From contig NC_067485.1 in NCBI RefSeq assembly GCF_947179515.1, forward strand, positions 12,032,096 through 12,096,095: a DNA stretch of 64,000 nucleotides. Direction: 5' to 3'. Source of the stretch: Apodemus sylvaticus (lineage: Eukaryota > Chordata > Mammalia > Rodentia > Muridae). The notes below the pieces were generated by a model. That model made no database searches and was not told the DNA's origin. It saw nothing but the letters and a program-made list of their open reading frames with translations. The translations under genes and the position numbers were made by a program. This document shows, piece after piece, positions 55,301 to 63,832 of the stretch (within the stretch, counting starts at the first letter, position 1; every line of letters begins with the position of its first letter).

Positions 55301-58300
55301 ATAGCGCCCTCTATTGGCCTCTATGGGAACTGCATGCACATGGTGAACAGATACAGACAGGCAAAACATCCACACACATAAAAAACGGTGTTATGTTTTG
55401 TTTTGTTTTGTTTTAATGTTTAAAATATGGCATCAGAACAATACCCAATCCATGGGCCATATTTAGCCCGTGCTTGGTGTGGTTCAAGCTGAAGGACTAG
55501 CAGCAGTATTGTAGATGGCCCCAGATACCTGGTTAGATGGGACGTAGATGAGTCACGTACTCAAGGCCTGGATGGTGGGTCTGGGGATGAGGTGACTGCC
55601 GACATTGAAAGAGAAGAGGAGGCTGTGGAACCGGGTACTGAGGGGAGCAAATTGTCACCTTTGAGATCCTGCTGGGTTGGAAAGAGACGCTCAGGATGTT
55701 GTCCCTTCGGTTTCCAGGGTGACCAGCGGGATGAAGAGGAAGAGTCCCAGATGAAGAAGTCAGAATCAGAGGTGGAGGTGAGCGGCAAGTGAGCCGGACG
55801 AACGGGCGCGGGCGAGCCCAGCTCAGCTATAGCCTGCCCCGCTCTCTAACTCTCCCCCGTGCCCGCAGGAGGCGGCTGCCATCATTGCCCAGCGGCCTGA
55901 TAACCCACGGGAGTTCTTCAGGCAGCAGGAACGAGTGGCATCGGCCTCTGGCAGCAGCTGTGATGCACCCGCGCCCTTCAACCACCGACCAGGTAGTCCT
56001 TGGCCCCGTCCCTGTCCGCTCCCTGCCCCTCCTCAGACTATGGCCCTCAATCCCTTTGGGACTTCTTCTTGGAAAAGAAGGCTTGCCCAAGGACTCCTTG
56101 GAGAAGGCAAGACCCCTTCAGTGTGCTTCCACCCCCCAGCTTTCCAGGTGGTAGCATCCCCAGAGGGGCTGGGGGTGGGGGAGCGCTGTCAATGTCGGGC
56201 ATTGGCTGAGTAATGGCTTGGCACTCAAGGCCCATTGGGCAGATTCGGTGAAGGTTGCGCTACTGGTGTTGGGAGCTTCTCGCAGGGTTGCACTAGGTCT
56301 GGCCTGAAGGCTTTGGGTGCATGTAGGGTGGGATCTTGCTCCGACCTTCCATGTGAGCACTGTGGGGCAGCTGTGCCCTGGTGGCTGGTTTGGCTTCTCC
56401 CTGTGTAGCTTCCGTCTTCCCCTCAAAGCGCCCGCCCTTTGTTTCTTGTCTGCTGGTCTGAGTTTCTGCATCTTCTGTGTGCTTGGTCGCGTTGCTGGGG
56501 TGCCAGGAGCATGACAGACTGGGCTCATCCTTGCCGCTACGCAGAGGCTGGCTGTTGTGTGTCCATGTGTGTGTCTGGTGCTGGCTGGTGGGAGGCATCA
56601 GATGGCTTGAGACTGTGACCCAGCTTGGCTGAATGGGCACCCTGGCTGAGGGTGGCTTGGACATCTAGGGCTGGCCCGGGGGTGGGTGAGGCCTTGGGGC
56701 AGGGGTGGGGGAGACTGACCCTCTCTTGTCCTCTGTCTCTTTCTCTGTCTGTCTCTCTTGGCAGGTCGTCCGTACTGCCCTTTCATAAAGGCATCGGACA
56801 GTGGGCCTTCCTCCTCCTCCTCTTCCTCCTCTTCCCCTCCACGGACTCCCTTTCCCTATATCACCTGCCACCGCACCCCAAACCTCTCTTCCTCCCTCCC
56901 ATGTAGGTAGCAGCCCCAGGCCTCGGCAGGGTGGGGTAAGGAGGGCCCCGCCTCCCAGCAGCCCCCTCGCCCTTTCTCCCCCAGCCTGACTGCCGACTGC
57001 TGGTGTCTGTCCCCAGAGCAGGTACTACCTGCTTCTTGTCCCTGGCCCTGTAGGGCACGGCCCCCAGCGGCCTGGTTTACAGAGTCTGGAGCAGTAATCT
57101 GGCCCCTGGGAGGCCTGGGGAGCTCACAGCCCCCACCCACACTCAGGACACAAGGTGGATAGTCCTGATCCCACCTAGCTCCCGTGTCCTCACTCACTGG
57201 CCTGGGCATTCACTCCACAGGCAGCCACCTGGACAGCCACCGGAGGATGGCGCCCACTGCCATTCCCACCCGGAGCCCGTCTGATTCCAGCACAGCCTCC
57301 ACCCCCATCACTGAGCAGATCGAGAGGGCCCTGGATGAGGTCACATCCTCGCAGCCTCCACCCCCACCTCCACCACCCCCACCAGCTCAAGGTAAGAGAA
57401 GGGCTCCACTGGTACCCATCCTTCCGTCAGTCTCCAGGTGGGGAACCCTAGGTTACCACAGTAACACAGTTCAGAGGACCTGGACCACTCAGTAGCAGCG
57501 CTACACTGCTAAGGAAGTGGCTGTAGCACAGGAGAGCCCAGGTGTGGCTCTCAGTCATGCCTTCTCTAAACATCATTGGCTCGTCACTGAGGAATGTGGC
57601 CTTCCTCCCAGTGGTTTAAAAAGAGGAGGTGAGGGCTGGAGACATGGCTCAGAGGTTAAGAGCACTGGTCCTGAGTTCAGTTCCCAGCAACCACATGGTG
57701 GCTCACAACCATCTGTAATGAGATCTGGTGCCCTCTTCTGGCCTGCAGGCATACCTGCAGGCAGGATGCTGTATATATAATAAAAATAAATCTTTGAAAA
57801 AAATAAACAGAGTGGGTGAAAGGATAGGGAGGTACAGCTATGCTGAAAGATGCCTCTGTGGTAGACGGCATCCCAGACTTCCCCAGGAGTCCCAGGCTTG
57901 TCACTCTTCAGCGGGTGGGCAGTGCATGGCATTTGACTGCATTGTGTCCTTCATGCGCACTGCAGCAGAGGCTCAGGAGTCTACCCCCAGACGGGATGTC
58001 GAAGAGATCAGCAAGGAGGCCAAAGCAGCCGCAGCTCCTCAGGTCCGGGCTGGCTGTGCAGAGGAGCCCCCTCAGGCACAGGAACCTCCTCTGTTGCAAA
58101 GCAGCCCTGTGGAGGACTTGATGTGCACAGGATCTCCAGAGCAGGCTGTCCTGGCTGCCCCTGCAGAGCCTGCTGCCTCTGTCACCTCAGTAGCGGATGC
58201 TCATGCATCTGACACCATTGAGACCACCACTGCCACTACTGCCACCGCTATTGCCAACAACGTCACCCCTGCCACGGCCAGCCTCATCGATCTATGGCCT

Positions 58301-58909
58301 GGCAACGGGGAAGAGGCCTCGACACCTCAGGCTGAACCCAGGGTGCCCACACCACCCTCAGGTGCTGAGGCCTCCCTCGCGGAGGTGCCTCTGCTGAATG
58401 AGGCATCTCAGGAGCCGCTGCCACCCGTGGGCGAAGGCTGTGCCAACCTTCTTAATTTTGATGAGCTGCCAGAACCCCCCGCCACCTTCTGTGACCCAGA
58501 GGAGGAAGCGGAAGGAGAGCCTCTGGCTGCCGCCCAGGTCCTCGCTATGCCTTCAGCTCTAGAGGAGGCAGATCAGGTGCTGGAGCAGGAGCAAGAGCAG
58601 GAGCCAGAACCTCACCTGCTGACCAATGGAGAAACCACTCAAAAGGAGGGGACCCAGGTGGGACAGGGGGAGCCTGGTGGGAGGGAGGGACAGTAGTCAG
58701 TGCAGAGGGGAGGGCTGAGTGCTTGCAGGTCCTTGTTGAGAAGCAGCTCTAGCCCATCCCCCTTTCCATCTCTGCATTTGTTCCCTGGCAGGCATCTGTG
58801 TTTCCCCAGCAACCAAGATTCCAAAAGTGGTTGCTGGGGAAACAGGCTCAGGCCTGATAGATCAGCTATAGTCCTGTCTGTCAGTTGGGTCCTGGTGACC
58901 TATGCTTTT

Positions 58910-58941
<32 letters not shown>

Positions 58942-59300
58942 TAAATAAACCAAAAACAACAAACCCCAGCAGGCCAGCGAAGGATACTTCAGTCAGTCAC
59001 AGGAGGAAGAATTCGCCCAATCAGAAGAGTCATGTGCAAAGGCTCCACCCCCTGTATTCTACAACAAGCCTCCAGGTAGTATCCCAGGATGAACAATGGG
59101 AATTCTGGTGTCTGGATGGGATTGGAGGGCTAGGGATGTCACTAAACGCGGTTGGCACAGCTCTTAGAGGCTGGAGTGGCACCATCGATGGATCTACCCA
59201 GCCTTCTCTCTTCTCCCAATCTATCCTAGAAATCGACATCACCTGCTGGGATGCAGACCCAGTTCCTGAAGAGGAAGAGGGCTTCGAGGGTGGTGATTAG
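45676..59300 (+). CDS. Dbn1: Drebrin (DBN1), adult A form, 15 coding exons
   Basis: Exons: 45676-45761, 50139-50194, 50773-50885, 51100-51174, 51290-51436, 51598-51675, 51903-52054, 52153-52216, 55718-55777, 55869-55992, 56765-56902, 57221-57391, 57969-58657, 58973-59075 and 59230-59300 (TAG). Phases join, giving 708 residues (mouse drebrin A is about 706 from memory). Residues about 3-134 form an ADF-H domain (MAGVSFSGHRLELLAAYEEV). A charged coiled coil and helix follow (KKEEELRKEEERKKALDARL...RRKQQSLEAEEAKRRLKEQS) and carry the main F-actin-binding region. Next come the drebrin-A insert, a PPPPPPPPPP run, an EQEQEQEPEP stretch and two Homer EVH1 ligands: PPATF (exon 57969-58657) and PPPVF (exon 58973-59075). 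Drebrin side-binds F-actin in dendritic spines and growth cones and scaffolds Homer. Confidence 0.97.
45762..50138 (+). other. Dbn1: Dbn1 intron 1
   Basis: A 4.4 kb intron that is remarkably free of SINEs compared with its surroundings. It carries the CpG-island shore, a pyrimidine-rich block at 49003-49195 and a group of RFX/X-box-like motifs at 49660-49832. The SINE depletion suggests regulatory constraint. I see no additional exon. Confidence 0.75.
49003..49195. repeat. Polypyrimidine CCT/TTC-rich tract
   Basis: About 190 bp of nearly pure C/T on the plus strand. Confidence 0.9.
50385..50462 (-). repeat. MIR-like fragment (reverse)
   Basis: AGCTTGCCCGTGTCACACAG followed by CTAGGGAAGGGATCTGG resembles the reversed MIR core. 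Confidence 0.5.
50667..50703 (+). repeat. G-quadruplex-prone (GGGGGT)n tract
   Basis: Six runs of four or more G separated by single bases, about 70 bp upstream of the Dbn1 exon that starts at 50773. Confidence 0.93.
52919..53042 (-). mobile_element. B1 SINE (reverse), diverged
   Basis: GGTTCTCTGTAGCCCTGGAA and GGTGTGCGCCACCAGTGTCC. Confidence 0.82.
53098..53310 (-). mobile_element. B3-type SINE (reverse)
   Basis: TTTTGCCTGCCGGTATGCCT, GGTGCTGGGAACCAAACCTG and CGAGCCATCTCTCCAGCCCC. Confidence 0.9.
53455..53770 (-). mobile_element. B3 fragment plus B4/RSINE-type element (reverse)
   Basis: 53455-53545 resembles a B3 tail. From about 53570, TGAGACAGGCTCTCTCTGAA, CTAGTGAGCCCTGGGGGTTC and CCACCGAGACATCTCTCCAG fit a reversed ID-B1 composite. 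Confidence 0.6.
53838..54105 (+). mobile_element. B1 SINE split by a later retrotransposed insertion
   Basis: B1 head GCCAGGTGTGCTGGCACAAG and body run to 53954. The element resumes at 54071 as ATAAAGTAAGACCCTGTCTC. The interruption is described in the next entry. Confidence 0.85.
53955..54054 (+). pseudogene. Short 5'-truncated retrocopy of an unidentified polyadenylated RNA
   Basis: A 100-bp insert with AATAAATAAAT and a 13-base A tail. It is bounded by perfect 16-bp copies of AGAACTAGCCGGTCCT at 53939-53954 and 54055-54070. Poly(A) signal, A tail and target duplication are the marks of L1-driven retrotransposition of an mRNA 3' end. I do not recognise the source gene. Confidence 0.8.
54953..55095 (+). 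mobile_element. B1/ID-type SINE fragments
   Basis: TTCAAGGCCAGCCTAGCAGC and GAGACCCTGTCTCAAAAACT are a B1 3' half. GTAGTCACTGCTAAAGCATT and what follows resembles an eroded ID. Confidence 0.6.
55179..55388 (+). mobile_element. B3-type SINE
   Basis: GAAGAGATGGCTCAGCAGGG head, GTTCAATCCCTAGTACCC B box and ACACACATAAAAAACGG tail. Confidence 0.87.
55392..55416. repeat. (GTTTT)n microsatellite
   Basis: Three to four copies of GTTTT. Confidence 0.85.
56765..56902 (+). CDS. Dbn1: Drebrin-A-specific cassette exon (138 nt, 46 residues)
   Basis: Between acceptor TTGGCAG (56764) and donor CAT|GTAGGT (56903). It encodes a segment starting RPYCPFIKASDSG, with a polyserine run, and ending NLSSSLP. Its length is a multiple of 3. 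Skipping it joins exon 55992 to 57221 as ...NHRP-GSHLD..., the embryonic drebrin E form. Inclusion in adult neurons is established for the gene; the coordinates are read here. Confidence 0.9.
57628..57806 (+). mobile_element. B2 SINE with small internal deletion
   Basis: GGGCTGGAGACATGGCTCAG head. About 20 bp is missing between AGAGCACTG and GTCCTGAGTTC. It sits 160 bp upstream of the large Dbn1 exon. Confidence 0.92.
58914..58939. repeat. Dbn1: Poly(A) tract in the Dbn1 penultimate-exon acceptor region
   Basis: About 26 consecutive A, ending 33 bp before the acceptor at 58972. Confidence 0.95.
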
Positions 59301-59779
59301 TAGTGGCGACTGCCCCCTGGCTGCCCTCGCCAAGGCTGCCCACCTGCAGTGGCCTCTGGCCAGCCGGCTTGCAGTGCCAGCATTAGCAGCAGCCCCGCCT
59401 GCCCCCACTCTGGATTCCGGCACTGGCCGGGGACCTGTCTGCTTTCCCTACCCACAGGGCCTGACTTTTACAGCTTTTCTCTTTTTTTTAAAAGTTGATA
59501 GACTTGTACAATTGACTGGTTTTCCTCCCGTTGGTAGTTGAAACAATGTTGCAGATTCCACCCCCTCTCTGCCGAGACCAGATTGTAGCTTAGTCCTTCC
59601 TGCTCAGCTGACCAGGGTGGAGACCTCACCCTGCTTGGGATCTGGTGGGGGTCGGGGGTTCCGGTGGGAAAATATTCCCCCCATCACTTTTCCTAGTTTT
59701 ATGTTTCTTGGAAAAAAAATATCACTTTGTATTCTCTATCCAGGGCTTCAGATATTTTGCACGAAATTTAAAACATGGC

Positions 59780-59785
59780 AATAAA
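59780..59785 (+). terminator. Dbn1: Upstream AATAAA in the Dbn1 3' UTR
   Basis: AATAAA in CATGGCAATAAATGG. Possible proximal poly(A) signal, less favoured than the one at 60064. Confidence 0.4.
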
Positions 59786-60063
59786 TGGCTCGTGGGCTCT
59801 GGCTCCCTGGGACCCCTCCCCTTCTCTTTACCCTCGCTGCTTGGTCGAAAGGAATTATCAGACCCACCTGAGGCCCCTTGGCTTCCCGCCCTCTCCTGCC
59901 GGGCAGGTCCCAGGCTGGATTCAAGTCAGGGCTTATTGATGGGACCCAGTGGTTTGGGTGGCCCTCCCCAATTCCTCCCTCTCTGCTTGGGTTCTTTTTC
60001 ACATTAACTTTTTTTTTTTTTTAAAGCACAAAACTTATGTAATGGGTCGTGCTCATGTCTGTT

Positions 60064-60069
60064 AATAAA
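60064..60069 (+). terminator. Dbn1: Dbn1 poly(A) signal
   Basis: AATAAA about 765 bp after the stop, followed by GT-rich sequence. The transcript end is expected near 60085-60090. Confidence 0.85.
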
Positions 60070-60401
60070 GAAATCCAGATCCCTTCGGGCCTGCTGCTCC
60101 GGCTCCAGGGGTTGATCTGGCGTGGGTGCTGGCCCTCACGACCCGCTTCCCAACTCCTATCACCTCCGAGGCTACAGGGGCGCACAAAACCAGGTTAGGA
60201 GACAGAACATCCCGCCCTTGAGAAGCAACCTTTGGTTTTTGAAGGCCAACTCATTTCTGTACGCACGCCCTTCCGCCCGCCCTCCGCTCCCAAGGCCAGG
60301 GCTCCCGCACTTTCCCTAAAGTCCACATACCCGGTCACTAGCGCCTTGTGCTTAAAGCAGCCGCTACCCCCCTCCGCTTGTACCAAAGCAAATCACACAC
60401 C

Positions 60402-60407
60402 TTTATT
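60402..60407 (-). terminator. Prr7: Prr7 poly(A) signal
   Basis: TTTATT on the plus strand reads AATAAA on the minus strand, about 140 bp after the stop. Cleavage is expected near 60380-60390, leaving about 300 bp to the Dbn1 end. Confidence 0.75.
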
Positions 60408-60544
60408 ATCCTCAAAATGTAACAAACAGGGTAAGAAATCCCTCCCTCCCCCCGCCCCTCCCTGCAGTCCAAGGGAAGCATTTTAAAAAGCCTCGCAGTC
60501 AGGCTAGGAGTTCGCCCGTGGGGCTCGGGACGCCGGGCGCCCCT

Positions 60545-61507
60545 CTATACGGCTGTAGTCCTCCCGAACAAGGGGATGGAGACGGGCAGGCGCCAAGCTC
60601 CGTGCTCCAGGGGCTCTCGGCTGCTGAGCTCAGAGTCGGTCCAGCTGGGGAAGACCCGGCGGCTGCGGTCCGCCTGCAGACAGAGGGCGGGGCAGGGGGC
60701 GGCGGGCCGCGGGGCGCTGGGAAGATGCAGCGCCGAGGTATAGCCCCGGTCCAGGAAGAGAGGCTTGTAGCTCGGAGGCGGCTGCTCCTGCTTCTCCGCG
60801 CTGTCGCGGCGGCTCAGAAAGGGCGTGACGATCTTGCGGTAGAGGCCGCGAGTGTCCGTGAGCACCTCGCTGTAGGGCGGCGGCGGCTCGGCCATCAGCA
60901 CCGCCTCCTCGTAGCACGGCGGCTTAGACATGTCCGATTCCGCTGCGGGACGGGAAGCGGGCTGGTGAGGATGAAGCCGCCGGCCCCAGGCAGAAGACTC
61001 GCCCAGCCACCACCCCCCCAGCCCGCTTCTCCCGGTGCTAAGTGGGCGCCTCCGGCACCGGCAGGGAGCGCTCGCCTGCCGAAGCGCGGCCTTACCTTGG
61101 CGCGGATAGCTCCAGGGCCGGGGCGGCACGGAGAGGTGCGGCGGCGGAGGGTGCGGCAGTGCGTGATGGTGTGGGTGCGGGTGCGCGTGCGGCTGCGCCG
61201 GCCCGTGGTGCAGCAGCGGGTGCACGTGCACGTGCGAGTGCGCGTGCACGGGCGCCTCCAGACGGCTGCGGTGTGGTGGCGGCGGCGGCGCCAGGCCGGG
61301 AGGACTTCCAGCCAGGCTGCCCTCAAGCTCGAGGGGCTCCAGCTCCAGGGCACGCAGGTTCTGCTCCCTCAGTCGCTCCTCCTGGCGCCGTTTGAGGCGG
61401 CGGCGCAGGAAGCTGCAGAAGCAGCAGAGCAGGACGATGAGACCCCAGATGAGCCAGAAGCCGGCGAAGCACGTGAGGAACGTGTAGGTGCCCTGGGACA
61501 TCACCAT
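60545..61507 (-). CDS. Prr7: PRR7 (proline-rich 7, synaptic), two coding exons
   Basis: Minus strand: ATG at 61507-61505, first coding exon 61507-61096, donor CAAG|GTAAGG, intron 61095-60943, acceptor CCCGCAG, second exon 60942-60545. The total is 269 residues, the length I recall for mouse. Residues 1-8 are MVMSQGTY, then a transmembrane helix at about 9-31 (FLTCFAGFWLIWGLIVLLCC), a Cys/Arg-rich juxtamembrane stretch (CCFCSFLRRRLKRR, likely palmitoylated), a His-rich stretch around residues 88-122 and proline motifs PPCYEEAV, PPPPYSEV and PPPSYKPL. The C-terminus TTAV is a class I PDZ ligand. PRR7 is known as a postsynaptic and T-cell transmembrane adaptor that binds PSD-95. Confidence 0.96.
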   Translation of the reverse strand: MVMSQGTYTFLTCFAGFWLIWGLIVLLCCFCSFLRRRLKRRQEERLREQNLRALELEPLELEGSLAGSPPGLAPPPPPHRSRLEAPVHAHSHVHVHPLLHHGPAQPHAHPHPHHHALPHPPPPHLSVPPRPWSYPRQGKAALRQASAPCRCRRRPLSTGRSGLGGWWLGESSAWGRRLHPHQPASRPAAESDMSKPPCYEEAVLMAEPPPPYSEVLTDTRGLYRKIVTPFLSRRDSAEKQEQPPPSYKPLFLDRGYTSALHLPSAPRPAAPCPALCLQADRSRRVFPSWTDSELSSREPLEHGAWRLPVSIPLFGRTTAV

Positions 61508-62030
61508 GGCTGCGGCACAAGCGGCAGGTCCTCGGCAGCTTTACTGGACGCTGGGCTCCTCGGCGTGGCCCCGGGGCCGCGCCACGCTCCCAGGTGCCGC
61601 CAGTGTCACTCGGGGACCTGCGGCCGGGGGCTGCCTGCGGCGGGGCTCAATAGGCGCGCATGCCGGCGGGAGGCAACTGTGGTTCCCGCTCCTTTCCATG
61701 GCGCCGGCCGGCGCAGGCCTGCTTCACCCGGGGCCGCGAGCGACCTGCGGGGCAGACACAGGGCTCAGCGAGGCTCGCCGGGATCCTTGGTGACTCCCGG
61801 CCTGCATCCGCGTCCCGCGCAGGGCCGGGGATGCCTCCTCGGTGGGAACCCCCGCACTCCCCGGGGGCCGGGTGACGTCACCCAGGGATGACGTCACGCC
61901 CCGAGGTTTCCCCGATAGGGTTTCCCCGAATCCGGACGCAGCGACCGCCGACGCGACCCAAGACGGGCCAGCAGAGGGCGCGCAGAGTCCGCCCGCGACC
62001 CCAGGGTCCAGCTTCGAGGTGGTTTCGGAA
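61508..62030 (-). promoter_or_regulatory. Prr7: CpG-rich region 5' of the Prr7 coding exons with two CRE sites
   Basis: The coding exon begins only 2 nt before the ATG (acceptor GCCGCAG|CCATG at 61510/61509), so at least one non-coding exon lies further 5'. The CpG-rich block holds two perfect CREB sites, TGACGTCA, at 61873-61880 and 61889-61896. It may be a promoter or the shore of one. From memory the annotated mouse gene extends several kb further, so a start site beyond the window is also possible. Confidence 0.55.
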
Positions 62031-62639
62031 GCGGTGACTACCAGGACACTGGAGCAGTCTCGGCGCGGTGTTTTGGGGCCGAGGAAAAGGGTAGTGCACC
62101 TCCTGGCGGCCCACCAGCTGTCCGCTCGGAGCCCAGTTTCTGCCCTGCACTGCTTCCAACTATTAGCCACGCCTTTAAGAGACTGGCGAGCTGCTGCCAC
62201 TGCATGCCACAGGCCCGGCCTTTGTTTGCTCCCAACACTGTGCTGGGTGCAGGCCAGGCCCGCTTTCCTTCCTCCGGGCGCCTCTGCCAGCCGGATTCTA
62301 GCCCCAACTCGACTTCCCGCACCACCTACTCATGCGCAAACCCCACTTGGCTGCACCTCTCTTACTTCCAACCCAACCCCCTTCCTTCCACTAATTCCTT
62401 TCCCTCTTTGTAGTGGGGTGGAAAGTTAGATTTGTCTTTAGGCCCCAGGTAGTCCTGCAGTCATGACAAACCCTGGCCTCTAGGTTCCTCTCCCATCACA
62501 GCAGGGGGCTGAGGATGTCTCTGCTTGGGGGGAGAAAGTCTGGAGCCCTGATTGCTTAGTTAAGACCAAGCAACAGACAGGTCACCATCCCCACGGAGCA
62601 GAAATGGGCCTTTCTTGAATATCTTCTACCAGCAACTTA

Positions 62640-62752
62640 CACAACCCTTTGGGTAACGTATTATTTCTAACTCACAGCTGGGAACTGGAAGGGCTGTTAA
62701 CTGCATAGACCACAGTGCTAATTTGAACCCAGGCCTAGCCACCAAGCCCTGG
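62640..62752 (-). repeat. MIR-like fragment (reverse)
   Basis: AACTCACAGCTGGGAACTGG and TAATTTGAACCCAGGCCTAG fit the reversed MIR core. Confidence 0.55.
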
Positions 62753-63437
62753 CCCACTGAGCTTGTGGGGAGGACGGTTTTCCAGGAGCTTCAAGGAATC
62801 GCCTGCCCTTGGAGCACCCACACACGCACTCAACTTCAGTGCCCGCAATCAGCTTAAGACTCGGGCTGAAAAGGTTCCAGGCCTTGGCCACCCCATCTCC
62901 CCAGATGGCTCCTGTCTGACTCTCTGGCTGCCTTCAGCCATGTGTCACTTGGTGCCCGTGCCAGTCCTATCCTCTTGGGCCTGCGTTCCAGAGCAGACAA
63001 GGGCAAGAACAATAGCTCTGCCCGCCCCCTTGACAACCCCACCACGAGGCTGCCATGGTGATGCAGCCCAGATAAAAACACGATGCTGCCAGTCACTGGG
63101 AGTTAATTAAATCTGTTGTTCTCTTTCCTTGAGCCCTCGGGAACAGGAATGTTCTGAGGAGTCAGGCACGAGCTAGAGGATTCAAGCAAAAAAAAAAAAA
63201 AAAAAAGGGCAGAAACAGTCTGGGGTTAAAGAAGGTATTTCTGTGGCTGGAGGTAACGATGCTTGCTTTGGGGTGGGGGGGCGGACGTATGGGTCTGCAA
63301 CGATGAAGATGGCTTGAGCCTAGAAGACTGGTTATCACAGACAACAAGATGTCAGTCCCTTCTACGAGCATATAAGTAAAGTGAAACTTTGGATAATCTG
63401 TCAGGGTCATCAGAAACTGTTCCTGGAAGGTAGATTT

Positions 63438-63540
63438 CTGTAGTTTTTAAGACGGGGTGTCACTATGTACTCCCAGCTAACATAAACTCGAGCAATCCCC
63501 ACTGCAGGATGAATGGCATGGCCCACTACCACATCTGGCT
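63438..63540 (-). mobile_element. Old B1-like fragment (reverse)
   Basis: TTTTAAGACGGGGTGTCACT and CCACTACCACATCTGGC. Confidence 0.6.
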
Positions 63541-63594
63541 ACACGCAGAACCTTAAGAGCACTCCCATCACCCTGTCACTTCTGAGCGGACCAT

Positions 63595-63672
63595 CCTTTG
63601 ATAGATGAAGTGACAAGATCAGAAGCAAGAGCCTATTGTCATGCCACACAGCTAAAAGGGGGTGTGTCTTTT
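63595..63672 (-). repeat. MIR-like fragment (reverse)
   Basis: TTGATAGATGAAGTGACAAG and GCCACACAGCTAAAAGGGG. Confidence 0.5.
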
Positions 63673-63788
63673 AAGGTTTAGTCTGTATCTGAATAAGTCA
63701 CTGTCCACCACCCATGTGGCGAGCTGCAAATGAACCGCCAGTGTTTGTCAGCAACGGGCACCTGAGACCTTGAGAACGCCTGGTAGTT

Positions 63789-63832
63789 AGGTTAACTAGT
63801 CCTGGCGACTAGTCGCCAGGACTAGTTAACCT
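63789..63832. repeat. Perfect 44-bp palindrome without spacer
   Basis: The 22-base arm 63789-63810 (starting AGGTTAACTAGTCCTGGCGA) is the exact reverse complement of 63811-63832. The centre is ACT|AGT at 63810/63811. Symmetry breaks at 63788/63833. Confidence 0.98.

Larger units (their letters stand above)
52217..55717 (+). other. Dbn1: Dbn1 intron with SINE cluster
   Basis: A 3.5 kb intron holding B1, B3 and B4-type elements, a small retrocopy inside a B1 and single-copy stretches at 52.2-52.9 and 54.1-54.9 kb. No further exon is seen. Confidence 0.85.

Noticed and set aside
56765..56906. 142-nt version of the drebrin-A exon as the main form
   Set aside because: The 138-nt form ending at 56902 keeps frame with the acceptor at 57221 used by drebrin E. 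The 142-nt form needs the shifted acceptor at 57225, so it is kept only as a finding.
60518..61891. 457-codon plus-strand open frame opposite Prr7
   Set aside because: GC-rich antisense shadow of the Prr7 exons, covering its intron and 5' region. Prr7 on the minus strand explains the locus.
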